A stretch of DNA of 64,000 nt from Simmondsia chinensis (Eukaryota; Streptophyta; Magnoliopsida; Caryophyllales; Simmondsiaceae). The stretch spans positions 24,509,478 to 24,573,477 of the forward strand of contig JAGTTD010000015.1 of NCBI GenBank assembly GCA_018398585.1, written 5' to 3'. Below, in pieces: positions 11,301 to 23,600 of this stretch. The notes below the pieces were generated by a model, which saw only the letters and a program-made list of their open reading frames with translations, did no database searches and had not been told where the DNA came from. The translations under genes were made by a program, and so were the position numbers. The number at the start of each line of letters is the position of its first letter. Positions within the stretch are counted from its first letter, which is position 1.

Positions 11301-14300
11301 TTTATATAGACATGTATGTATGTTCATTTTTTTGATTTTTATAATATATGTAGACACACACACACACATATACACAGTTATTATTACTTTTTATTTTTAT
11401 TTTTTATTATGAATATGGACTCTGCATCACTAAATTCCTGGATCCGCTACTGCCTATGTTGCTGCTAATATCTATACTTTTTGGCAACAATGACAATTTA
11501 ATTTGAATAGTTATGCCCTTGTGGAATACTGGTGTTTGTATCACAGTTATTTCTCTAATTATCGAAAAAAATATACATACAAATACCCGTAGATATCATT
11601 TCTTTATGGTTAACAAGGTACTTTTTTTTGATAATTAATGGGGAGAAAAGAAATTTCTAATTGGTACAAAAGTTCATCTAAAAAGCATAAATTAGAGGAG
11701 AAAATAATAAGAAATTCTCAAGAATCTAAGTCCACACCATGGCCAAACCTTAGCAAACAACTGCACGGAGCTTTGAACATCGTCCATGACTGATTTGCTT
11801 TCTTGAAAGCAGATATGTAAGGTACCTCTTGTAACTATAGGGGGCTGCTGTGACTAATCAAATGGATCCTCTATGCAGTGGTGAATAGAGATCTCTATGC
11901 AGCCAACTAGCATTAAAACCATGAAATTACCCTCGGTTCGATAGTGTCAAAAATGCTAGTCCAATCAGAGGTTGGCTAAAAAAGCCACATCTTTTACGAA
12001 AGTTGCATTGGTTGACTTTCCTATGAAAGGCCCTTCCTAATGCATCCACCCAGATGGTAAAATAGAGTTGGCTCCTTAGTAGAGAAAAACAAAGCAAAAA
12101 AGAGAAAACCAAATGTAACTACCCAGTCAACAACCATTTTAGCTTCTCTTTCCAACATGATCACCCATAACAATATTCTTCATAATGTGTAAGATCATCC
12201 ACAACACCGAAACCATTTGTTAAGAGAATTAATAACAATTTCATTGTTCTTGTCAACCTATATTTTCTTAAGCCCAAATCGAATGGCTTGATGAACACCA
12301 TCTCTCGCCCCCGCGACCTCAGAAACACTACAAAAGCTTTTACCAAGTCCATAGTATGTGCTGTAATTAAGCTCCCAGTGCAGTAATGTAACTTGCCTCC
12401 ACCAAAGTCCCATTTCTGCACCCATCGAGGTTTATTTTAACGCTCTTCAAGTTAGGGCTCTATATAGACTTAAAATTGTAGGATTTTCTTTCGTTCGAAT
12501 AGGTATGAGCTAGCAATGTTGCAGACTTAAGCTAAAGTTAACAACTGCTAGCTTATTCGGAAACGAGATTTCTAGAATGGTGTCGAACTATTACTTGAGA
12601 GGGCCTTCCAAGGCAAGTCCCTCTCCTATTCCCCATTTTTTATATTAATGGGGAACATTAAGATATGGATCTGTAAGATTCTCTCTGTTCATAGCCATCT
12701 AGGCAAGGATCTTATCAGATGTCTATCTATTATAAAATAAAGAAATGGTCTTGCAATTTTCGATCTTCCATCTAAGGCCTCTCCATAGCAAGTTGTGAGC
12801 AGCACCATTCATTTCAATGCTAGTGAAGATCTTTTCTTCAAGACATAGAACAGGAAGCCCATGACCCTTGACATACTTTACTGAGCACCTTTGAAACCTA
12901 GGCTCTGTTTGTTTTAATGGAAGTACTCTTTCCTTGGAAAATCAGGTTGGGAGTCCTTGGAAACAGTCTCCCATCAAGGTCTCACCCTGATGGGGTAAGA
13001 CTGCGTACATCTTACCCCTCCCAGACCCTGAGCGAGCGGGAGCCCTTAGGGCACTGGGTATGTTGTTGTTGTTGTTGTACTCTTTCCCTGGAAAACATTT
13101 TTCTTTGAAAAAGGTTCCATGGAAAATGCTATTCCCATTATAGTTTTCTGTTATTCATTTCAATGGAAAATATATTTTCACATTTTGATATTCTTGGTTG
13201 ATTTTAAAGCAATAATCTTCTAACAATCAGCTTGTACCCAGTTAGAGGACAACATAAGAAGCAATACAATATACTCGAAATTATCTAGACTTAGTGTGGT
13301 TGTGAAATTATTACTAAGATACCTTGAGGTTTAGTGTGGTTGTGAAATTATTACTAAGATACCTTGAGGTTTGAGCATTTATTACATATCCTAATATTTG
13401 AATGTATAGAATGACGTGTCCTAAAGTTGAATATTTATCACTCAGGTAGCATACATCAAAGCTTGATGAATTTTTATAAGAATCTGACCAAACATAAAAG
13501 TGCTAATATAATACATTATTACTATAATATCTACAATTCATGTCAATATTTTTAGCAAATTAAGATAAAAAGCTCATCATACATTGATGTGTGTGAGGAA
13601 ACGAGGAAATCCCAAGTACTGAATCCGAATCAAATACCACGACAATTACGAAGTAAAATAGACTAAAGAGAATCAAACACAAGAACACAATAATTTATGT
13701 GGAAACCCCTCTACAACCAAGAGGGGAGAAAATCATAGGGGAAGATTGGAACTTTTATTATTGAATCGAAAGGAAGAATTACAATCACTCATTTTCTCTC
13801 TCTCTCTCTCTCCCCTTTTGGATGCAGCACTGTTGGGAAAGAAATTAATTGGAATAATAATGAATCTGACATAACCCTACGTCTATATATATACCCGGGT
13901 GGAAACGCGGCTCCCCATCGATCGGGGTCCCAATCGATCGGTAGTTCACCGATTAATCGGCGAGCTCACTGCAGGCCTCCCAAACTTAGGTAACATTCCC
14001 GATCGATCGAGCTTCACTCGATCGATTGGCCTCCTCACAGCTTCCCTACTTAAGAATTCTAAGGAATTTTGAGACATATTCCTAACAAATCTCCACCTTA
14101 GCTCAAAATTTATCACAGTAGTAAAACATCTCCACCTTCTCCAATAACACCCCCACACCGAGGTCAACAAACTGAAACTGTAAGTCCAACTAAATTCGAG
14201 CAATGCTCGAATTTCCTGCCTAGTAAAACTTTAGTGAACATATCTACTGGATTATCTTCAGTACCAATCTTCTTCAACTCCACCTTCCACTCATTAATCA

Positions 14301-17300
14301 AATCTCTAATAAAATGATGCTTGTCATCAATGTGCTTCGTTCTGTCATGACACGTCATCTGATCTTTAGCTAGGTGAATTGCTAACTGGCTATCCCAGTA
14401 AACTCCAACAGTACCCTAATCAACAATGATCTCACTATCAAACCTCTCAACCAAACAGCTTCCTTAAATGCTTCTGTAACTGCCATGTACTCAGCTTCAG
14501 TAGTCGACTGTGTAGTAACTGATTATAGACAAGCTCTCCAACTGATAGCACTGTCTCCCAAACAGAACACATAACTACAAGTGGACTTCCTTTTATCAAG
14601 GTCTTCACCATAATCAGAGTCAACGTACCCTACTAAATAGCATTTACTCCTCCCAAATTCCAAATGAATATCAGAAGTGCCACGTAAGTACCTGAGAATC
14701 CATTTAACAGCTTGCCAATGTTCCTTTCCTGGATTCACCATGTACCTGCTCACTTTGCTCAAAGCAAAAGCAATATCTGGACGAGTACATACCATAGCAT
14801 ACATGATACTACCCACAGCACTAGAATGAGGGACCTGAGACATGTACCTGACATCCTCCTTGGTCTGAGGTGAATCCAATGCTGAAAGCCTGAAGTGAGC
14901 TGCTAAGGGAGTGCTAACTGGCTTGGCATCCTTCATGTGAAATCAATCAAAAACCTTCTCAATGTACTTCTCCTGAGATAAGTACAACTTTTTAGCTTTT
15001 CGGTCCCTACTGATCTCCATGCCAAGAATCTTCTTAGCTGCTCCTAAGTCCTTCATCTCAAACTCGCTTTTCAACATTGCTTTCAAATCATCAACATCTG
15101 TCATGTCTTTAGCTGCAATTAACATGTCATCAACGTATAACTGAAGGTAAACAAATGAGCTTGAATTTGTCTTTCTGAAATACACACAGCTATCATACTT
15201 GCTTTTGCAGAACCCATGGCTAGTCATAAAATGATCAAATCTCTTATGCCACTGCTTAGATGACTGTCTTAAACCATATAAAGATCTCTTTAACAAACAA
15301 ACATGGTCATCTTTTCCTTCTACAATGAAACCCTCAGGCTAATGCATGTAAATACTCTCCTCTAGCTCACCATGCAAAAATGCAGTTTTCACATCTAACT
15401 GCTTAAGTTCTAAATCATGCATAGCTACTAAAGCAAGTATCGCTCGTATGGAACAATGTCTAACAGCATGTGAGAAAATATCATGAAAATCAATACTATG
15501 TACCTGACTATAGCCTTTAGCTACTAAGCGAGCCTTGTACCTTGAATTTTCTACTCCGGAATGCCTTCTTTTCGTTTGAAGACCTATTTGCACCCAATTA
15601 CTCTTTTCTTTCTTTCTACCACTCCATTCTATTGAGGTTGGCCTGTACAAGTCATGTGTCTGACAATGCCTAGGTCCTCACAGTATTTGAGGAAATCACC
15701 CTTAACGAATTTAAGACCATTATTTGTCCTCAACCGCTTTATCTGCTTCCCTGTCTGTTTTTCAAACAGTGTCTTCCACTTCTTGAAGACTTCATAAACT
15801 TCATTTTTCTGCTTAAGAAAAAAGACCCAAACTTTACGTAAAAAAAATCATCAATGAACGTTAGCAAATACCTGAAACCTCCTTTGGAAGCGACTCTGGA
15901 CAGTCCCCATAAATCGGAATGAATGTAGTCCAACGTTCCTTTAGTCTGATGCACTGCTTGCTTGAAGCTAACTCTCTTCTGCTTCCCATATACACAGTGC
16001 TCACAGAAGTCTATCAGTCCAGTTGATTGACCACGTAACAAACCCCTTTTACTCAACTCTGACAGCCCCTTATCACTCATATGGCCCAATCTCATGTGCC
16101 ACATCTTAGTGATCTTTGTATCTGTCATAGATGATGTAGAAAGAGACATTGACCCTGTCATGGTAGAACCTACAAGCTCATACAAGGTTCCTACCCCTCT
16201 ACCCTTCATCACAATCAATGCACGCTTACTGACCCTTAAGACCCCACTTTTAGCTGTGTATTTGTATCAATTGGACTCAAGGGTACCTAAAAAGATAAGA
16301 TTCTTTTTCAAATCTAGGACGCGTCGCACGTCGCTAAGTGTCCTAACCGTACCATCAAACATCTTCACACAAACTGTTCCAATACCCACCACCTTACATG
16401 CTGCATCATTGCCCATCAAGACTACTCCACCCTGAATTGACTTATAAGTGGTGAACCGGTCTCTATTAGGACAAACGTGGTAAGAACAACCCGAATCCAT
16501 GATCCACTTATCCCTGGACCTGGTCTATGACTCGGTTACTAATAGGACATCAGCATCTCCCTCATCTTCAACTATACTAGCCTCCGCGGACTTATGGTCG
16601 TTCTTGTTATCATCTCTCTGCTTGTTCTTAAACTTATAACAGTTTTTCTTTATGTGCCCCTTCTTGTGACAGAAGTTACACAATGGGTTCTTATATCTAG
16701 ATTTAGACCTAGACTTCTTTCCACCTTCAGACCCTCTAGATTCAGTCCTACCCCTCACAAATAACCCATTACCGAAGTTATTCATAGAGTCATACAATTC
16801 CCTATCAACTCCCTCTTTACTTACTAAGGTCCTTTTAACCTCATCAATAGTGATAGTAGACCTACCACCATATATTATGCTTTCTACAAAGCCTTTATAA
16901 GTATTAGAGAGTGAACACAATAATATCATGGCCTGATCTTCGTCCTTAGGGGTGTCATCCAATTCTTTTAATTCGTGAATTATAGAATTAAATTCACTAA
17001 GATGGTTTTTAAGCGATGTACCTTCCGTCATACGAAACGTGAATAACCGACGCTTTACTGCCAGTTTATTGGAGACCAATTTGTGGCAAAACATCTCATG
17101 CAACTTCTCCCACAACTCCTTGGCGGTTTTCATCTCCAAGACTTCTGTCAGTACATCATTTTCTAAACACATCTATATCGCCGTGAGAGCCTTATCATCC
17201 AACTCTTCCCATTGTGCCTCTGTCATGTTTTCTGGTTTCTTTTCTTTTCCATCCAGTGCTTTCTTCAAGCCATTCTGGGTTAGGAGTCCTTTAACACGGA

Positions 17301-17602
17301 TTTGCCACAAACTGAAGCTTCCTTGACCTCCGAACTTCTCTACCTCAGATTTGATTGCCGACGTCATTGTACCAACTCGAACAACAAGGGCTCTGATACT
17401 AATTTGTGAGGAAATGCGGAAATCCCAGGTACTGAATCTGAATCAAATACCACGACAATCATGAAGTAAAATAGACTAAAGAGAATCAAACACAAGAACA
17501 CAGCAATTTACGTGGAAACCCCTCTACAATCGAGAGAGGAGAAAACCACGGGCGAAGATTGAAGCTTTTATTATTGAATCGAAAAGAAGAATTACAATCA
17601 CT

Positions 17603-17646
<44 letters not shown>

Positions 17647-20600
17647 ATGCGGCGCCGCTGGGAAAGAAAATAATTGGAATAATAATGAATCTAACGTAAC
17701 CCTACGTCTATATATATACCCGCCTGGAAACGCGGTTCCCGATCGATCGGCGAGCTCACTGCAGGCGTCCCAAACTTACATAACATTCCCGATCGATTGG
17801 CCTCCTCACGGCTTCCCTACTTAAGAATTCCAAGGATTGTTAAGACATATTCCTAACAATGTAAACTACCTAAACATGGCCAAAATCATTTGCCGTTTTA
17901 GCATTTTTTAGCAAAAATTCTAATAAGAATACTTGTATATTGTCGGAATTGTGTTTTTGGATCACTCGAAATGATGACTTCCTCTTTTTTAAAAGGGAAG
18001 TTATTTTCCCCCATTTGAGGGAAAAGGTTTTAATTTGGGAAAACCTTTTCCGTCACCAAATTTGCACCAAAAAATGAAAAAGGAAAAAACAACTTTTCCC
18101 CCTAAACAAACGGAGCTAAAGGAAAGCCATCTTGATTGTATCTGTCTTTTGAGGGCCAAGACCCCCATAACCCTTCTTTGTACAAATATTATCTTGTGCA
18201 ATCATGTCTAAACCTGAAGTTGTATCCTTCTTTCATAAGAACTCTTTGTTAATGCCATTGTGCTCTATCAACCGTTGATTGGCCCATGTACCCGCCCTAG
18301 CCCAAAAGACAATAGATTTGTTAAATTTCACTAGCTTCCTAGAGTCCACAAACTGGTCCTGGATGTTACTTTGAATTCATGTACAAGCCTTTATCTTTGC
18401 ATCACACAAGAGAAGGCAATCTCATGCAAACACTAAACAATATACAAGAAAGCACTTGTACACAAATCCTACATATGTTGTAGTTTGCTGCGTCATGCAA
18501 GTTGCTAGCTCAAGCATCAATATACAAGATGAATATGTATGGAGATAAAGGGATTGTCTTGGAAAAGATGTCTACTTGTGAAAGAATGAGAAGCACGCAT
18601 AATGATGTGGCCCTCTCATATATTTATAGAACTTATAATGGGCTTTACATCATATACAAAGCAGGCCGATTAGGTTCAGTTACATATAGTAATAACACAT
18701 ATACAATATAGTCTAACATCCCCCCTCAACTGAAGTAGGAGGTAAACAAATGCGATGGTTTGATCTAATAGCAGAAAAAGAGTTCGGGGAAGATTCTTTG
18801 TGAAAATATCAGAAATCTGCTGTGAGGAAGGAATATAAAGTACTCGAACAAGACCCATTTGAACATGCTCACTAACAAAATGGATGTCAATCTCGATATG
18901 TTTTGTGCAAATATGCTGGATGGGGTTGGTAGACATGTACATGTGAGAAACATTATCATAATAGACCAAAGTAGCTCGTGGAAGAAGAAGAATGAGCTCA
19001 CTAAGGAGAGACCGAACCCAGCAACATTCGGACACGGTGTTGGAGACCGCACGATACTCGGCCTCGGCACTAGAATAAGAGACGGTAGGCTGTCGCTTGA
19101 GGGACCAGGAGATAATGTTGTCTCCAAGGAAAATGCAGAAAACGTAGAAACCAGATCAATAGTGCCCAATCAGCATCCGAATAAGCCACAAGTTGGTCCA
19201 AACTTGTCGGGGAGATAATCAAACCATGATCAATAGTGCCCTTGATATAGCGAAGGATGCGCTTAACAGCCATCCAGTGTGATGATCATGGAGCATACAT
19301 AAACAGACACACCTACTAAACTGCATAAGAGATGTCAGGATTAGTAAAGGTAAGATATTGAAGGGCACCAACAATGAACCTGTATAAGGTGGGATCAGTC
19401 ATAAGTTCACCGTCTTCTAAAGAAAGCTTGGACTTGGAATCTGTAGGTGTAGCAACAGGCTTGCAGGAGAGCATGTTGGTCCGGTCTAGAAGATCATGTG
19501 CATATTTAGATTGAGACAAGAATAACCCTGAAGAGAGGTGAGATACCGAGATGCCGAGAAAGTAATTAAGGCGCCCCAAGTGGGTCATATCAAACTCAGA
19601 GTGAAGAGAGCGAAGTAGATCATAAAATACCGCATGAGAATAGGCCGTGAGAACAATATCATCAACATAGACCAATAATATAGACATATCATGTCCACGA
19701 TGTAAGACAAATAAAGAAGAATCTGACTTACAGCTTTGAAAACCCAACCGTTGTAAAAAGGTAGCAAAACTAGTGTACCAGGCACGAGGGGCCTGTTTGA
19801 GGCCATAAAGAGACTTATTAAGCTTACAGACATGATCAGGATACTGAGAGCTAATGAAATCCGGTAGTTTCTTCATATAGACCTCTTCATTAAGTGTGCC
19901 ATTAAGAAAAGCATTTTTGACATCGAGGTGATGAATAGGCCAGTGTCGAGAAGTAGCAATAGTCAAAACAGTACAAACAGTAGCAGGTTTAACAACAGGA
20001 TTGAAAGTTTCACCGTAGTCGATGCCATACCGCTCTGTAAATCCCTGAGCAATTAACCGAGCTTTATACCGTTCAACTTGAGTTGTTGATGTTTGTTTAA
20101 TATGAAAAACACACTTGGAAGAATAATGTTACCATGAGGGGGCGGAGGAACAAGATCCCATGTCTTATAATGAATAAGAGCATTAAATTCGTTGAGCATA
20201 GCATGCTTCCAGTTCTCATCAGTAAGTGCCTGCTTATAAGAAAAAGGTACCTCGGGTAAAGTACTATAAGCAATCATAGAAGCTTTGAGAAGAGGTTTTA
20301 CAATACCAGCACAAGCATGAGTCACCATGGGATGAATAGAGGAAGTACGAGGAGCCGAACCCGGTGCGGGCGGATGTGCAGCCACGTTTGGTGGCACAGT
20401 TGGAGGGGCTGTAGGCACAGCCGATGGTATAGGAGCTGCAGGGGCGGTGCAGCAGTTGCGGTGGGTGGTAGCAGTGCTGGTTAGAGGCCCTCGAACGGTG
20501 AAGACGTGAGCAGAGGAGAAAAGACTTGATGAAGCTGGGTCATTGTATCTTGAGAGAAAATGCCTAATCGTGCAAATGGAAAATCTGCTTCATCAAAAAT

Positions 20601-23600
20601 AACATGCCTCAAAATAATCACTTTATTAGTAGAAAGATCCAAACATTTATAACATTTGTGATTCTGTGGGTAGCCCAAGAAAACACATAATGTAGAGCGC
20701 GGAGCAATCTTATGAGGCGTGGTGGCACTTAGATTCGGATAGCAGGCACTACCAAAAACTCGAAGATGATCGTAATTAACTTGCTTCTTGTACAAACGTT
20801 GAAAGGGGATCTTTTTCTTAATAGAAGTGGACGGTAGAAGGTTGATAATATAAGCTGCAATAGAAACTGCTTCAACCCAAAATTCTAAAGGCATGCATGC
20901 TTGAAACAAGAGGGAATGCATCATGTTACCAATAGTACAATGCATGCGTTCAGCTTTCCCATTCTGTTGGGAGGTGTGAGGGCAGGAAACCCTACTGAGA
21001 ATGCCCCTTTGCAGAAAAAGACTATTAAAGTCACGGTTGATATATTCAATGCCATTATCACATTGAAAATGTTTGATTTTCACACCAAATTGATTCAACA
21101 CAAGATTACGAAACTGAACAAACAGGTCAAAAACCTCATATTTGGCATGCATAGGATAAATCCACACAAAATGAGAATAATCATCCAATAATAGCAAATA
21201 ATACTTGAAATTACTAAAACTGATAATAGATGATATCCATACATCAGAATGAACAATATCGAAAGGGCGTGTAATACTAGTGACAGAATTTTGAAAAGGT
21301 AAACGACTATGCTTACCAAGTTGGCAAGCATGACACAAACTGGACTTAGAAGAACTCGAACAAAAAATAAATTTTTGTTTGACTAAAGTGGACAAGACTG
21401 GCTCCCCGGGATGGCCAAGTCGATGATGCCAGAGAGATTGTGTGTGTTTTTGGAAGCAATTAGGGAAACATGTGGGGAGGATGCCCCGGGCTAACCAAGT
21501 CGATTGACTGTGTTTGGTTTGGAAATAGCGAAAAGAGGCCCCGAGCTAGCACAACGAATAATTAGGAACCTTGTTTTAGCATGTTTAATGGAGAAACCAC
21601 CCGAGTCAAATTCTAAAAGGCAAAAATTGTCTTTACAGAATAGACGAACAGAGATTACATTAGTGAAAAGACCAGGAACATAAAGGACATTATGCAAATT
21701 GAAGGGACCAACAGGTGTAAGAAGAGAACCAAATCCAATCCCAGCAATCGATAAACAAGCACCATTACCAACTAATATTTTATCATAGCAATGATAAGGA
21801 CGAAGAGATGTTAGCAAACTGGGGTTATTAGTCATATAAGACAATGCACCATTATCCATTATCCAGGAAAAATTAGTCAAAGGAGTAGAATGAGCGGTAA
21901 GAGATTAAAAATTGGTTTGAGGAGACGCAAACCCTGAATAGAAATTAGAACCAGTGGCATAGGTATTAATTGCAAGACGAAAAAGTTGTGGATATAACAT
22001 AATCTCACCATAAACAGGAGCACTGAAGAAAGTAGGAACACCAAAAAAAGGTAGGCCAGGTTGGAAAGTAGAACCAATCATTGCGTTGAGCATAATTAAC
22101 AACAACCACCTCCGAGAAATTAAACGAGCAGTCATGGGAAAAAACAGAATCAATTAATTCTCCACCAGCCAAAATCCCTTTCTCCTGCGTTGAAATTTTT
22201 GATTCCTCCACTCCACCTAGGGTTTCAACTTTCAAATTCAAATCCTCTTCACTGTTTTCAATCAAAATCTCTCAAAACGATATTCAAAAATTCAATCTTT
22301 GGACGATCACTTCGAGGTCTCACTCCAACAAAGGCTAAAAGAAATTGCTACTGTCAAGAAAAGAAAAGAAGGTTGTTCAGGGGAGGCTAGGGTTAGCAGG
22401 GTTGGGGTGCTGAAGGCGGCGGAGCGCTAGGGTTTGCCGATATTAGGTTTTTGAATATTTTGAGGAAGGAAGAGAGGAAGGCTAGGGTTTGCTTAATTTA
22501 CGAGAGAGCTAGGGTTAACTCTAATACCATGAAAGAATGAGAAGGGCGCATAATGCTGTGGCCCTCTTGTATATTTATAAAACTTATAATGGGCTTTACA
22601 TTATATACAAAGTAGGCCAATTGGGCTCAGTTATATATAGTAATAACACCTACATAATATAGTCTAACAACTTGGTTTTATAATTCCCCTAGTAGAGTCT
22701 TCAGCCATCAAGGAAAAGGAAGTGGTCAAGATACCCAGCTTGATCATGACCTACCAAAGGAAGTCCTATTCCCTTTTATCGAGGCTTTCTCCATGTCCAA
22801 TGTTAGAGCATTCCATTTTGTTTTCCCTTATTTTCTGCCAAAAGTTTTCATGATCTTACGAACAATTAGAATATTGTCAATGATAGGCCTACCTGAGGCA
22901 AAGACATCCTCAAAAGGGCTAGAAATTCTTGAGCAAATGAGTTTGTTAGTGAGAAACTTCAGGATCATCTTATAAATGGCATTGGAAAGACTAATGGATC
23001 TAAATTAATGGTTATTACCAGTCTACGCTTGGAATGAGAGTGTTGAACATATGCTTGATTTTCTTTTGGATATTTCCAATCCACATGAAAGCGCTTTGCT
23101 TCTATAACACTAATTGAAAAAAGAGGATACTAATATTTTTACCGAGAATTTTATGTGGATTCATTTTGAAAAAGGGACTCTTCATTTTGCTAATTGCTAC
23201 ACTGATAGATCGTATTAAGTGTTTACATTCTTGCACTTACCCAATTTGACTTTAATCTTCTTGTGAAATACTAAATGAGGAGGTTTGCGATTTCTTTTTG
23301 GCCAATAATCATCATTCGTAATTCATTTCTATGTTCGAGAATCAAATCTCTTATACCTTTTAGCTGACACCACTAATTGGAAGAATCTCGTACTTGTATC
23401 TCCCTTCTATCAGTCACTCTTTTTTGGAATGATTTACCAACCACTTATAGTGGAAAAATATAAGCCTTTCTCTCTAGATTATCAGTTATTCTATCTTTTG
23501 TTAGATAAGGGGTTCCCGGTTCTCTAACCAAGTCTTCTTCAACTTGCTTTCATTCCATATTCAAGTTTCTTATTCATATTAAAAAAAACTCGCTTTCCAA

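Larger units (their letters stand above)
13592..17858 (-). mobile_element. Copia retrotransposon, two LTRs, internally deleted
   Basis: The 5' LTR (17405-17858, 454 bp) and 3' LTR (13592-14087, 496 bp) both run TGTTAGGA ... TCCTCACA. The primer-binding site is at about 17389-17404. The polypurine tract (AAGGTGGAGAT on the minus strand) lies at about 14089-14103. Gag, protease, gag-pre-integrase, part of integrase, reverse transcriptase and RNase H pieces follow in Copia order. Most of the integrase catalytic core and C-terminus is missing between about 15740 and 15650, so it is non-autonomous. The LTRs differ by microsatellite length and by deletions between CGATCGAT repeats. No clean target duplication was found. 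Confidence 0.88.
12902..18116. mobile_element. MITE-like element split by a Copia
   Basis: Terminal repeats GCTCTGTTTGTTT (left) and GCTCCGTTTGTTT (right, reverse complement) with 3-bp target copies TAG (12899-12901) and TAA (18117-18119). Removing it restores a readable LINE frame across the junction. About 950 bp are its own sequence; the rest is the Copia at 13592-17858 and a SINE. Confidence 0.6.

Noticed and set aside
13587..17863. Target duplication for the Copia at 13592-17858
   Set aside because: The flanks (TGATG and ATGTA) share only ATG out of register, so no duplication is claimed.
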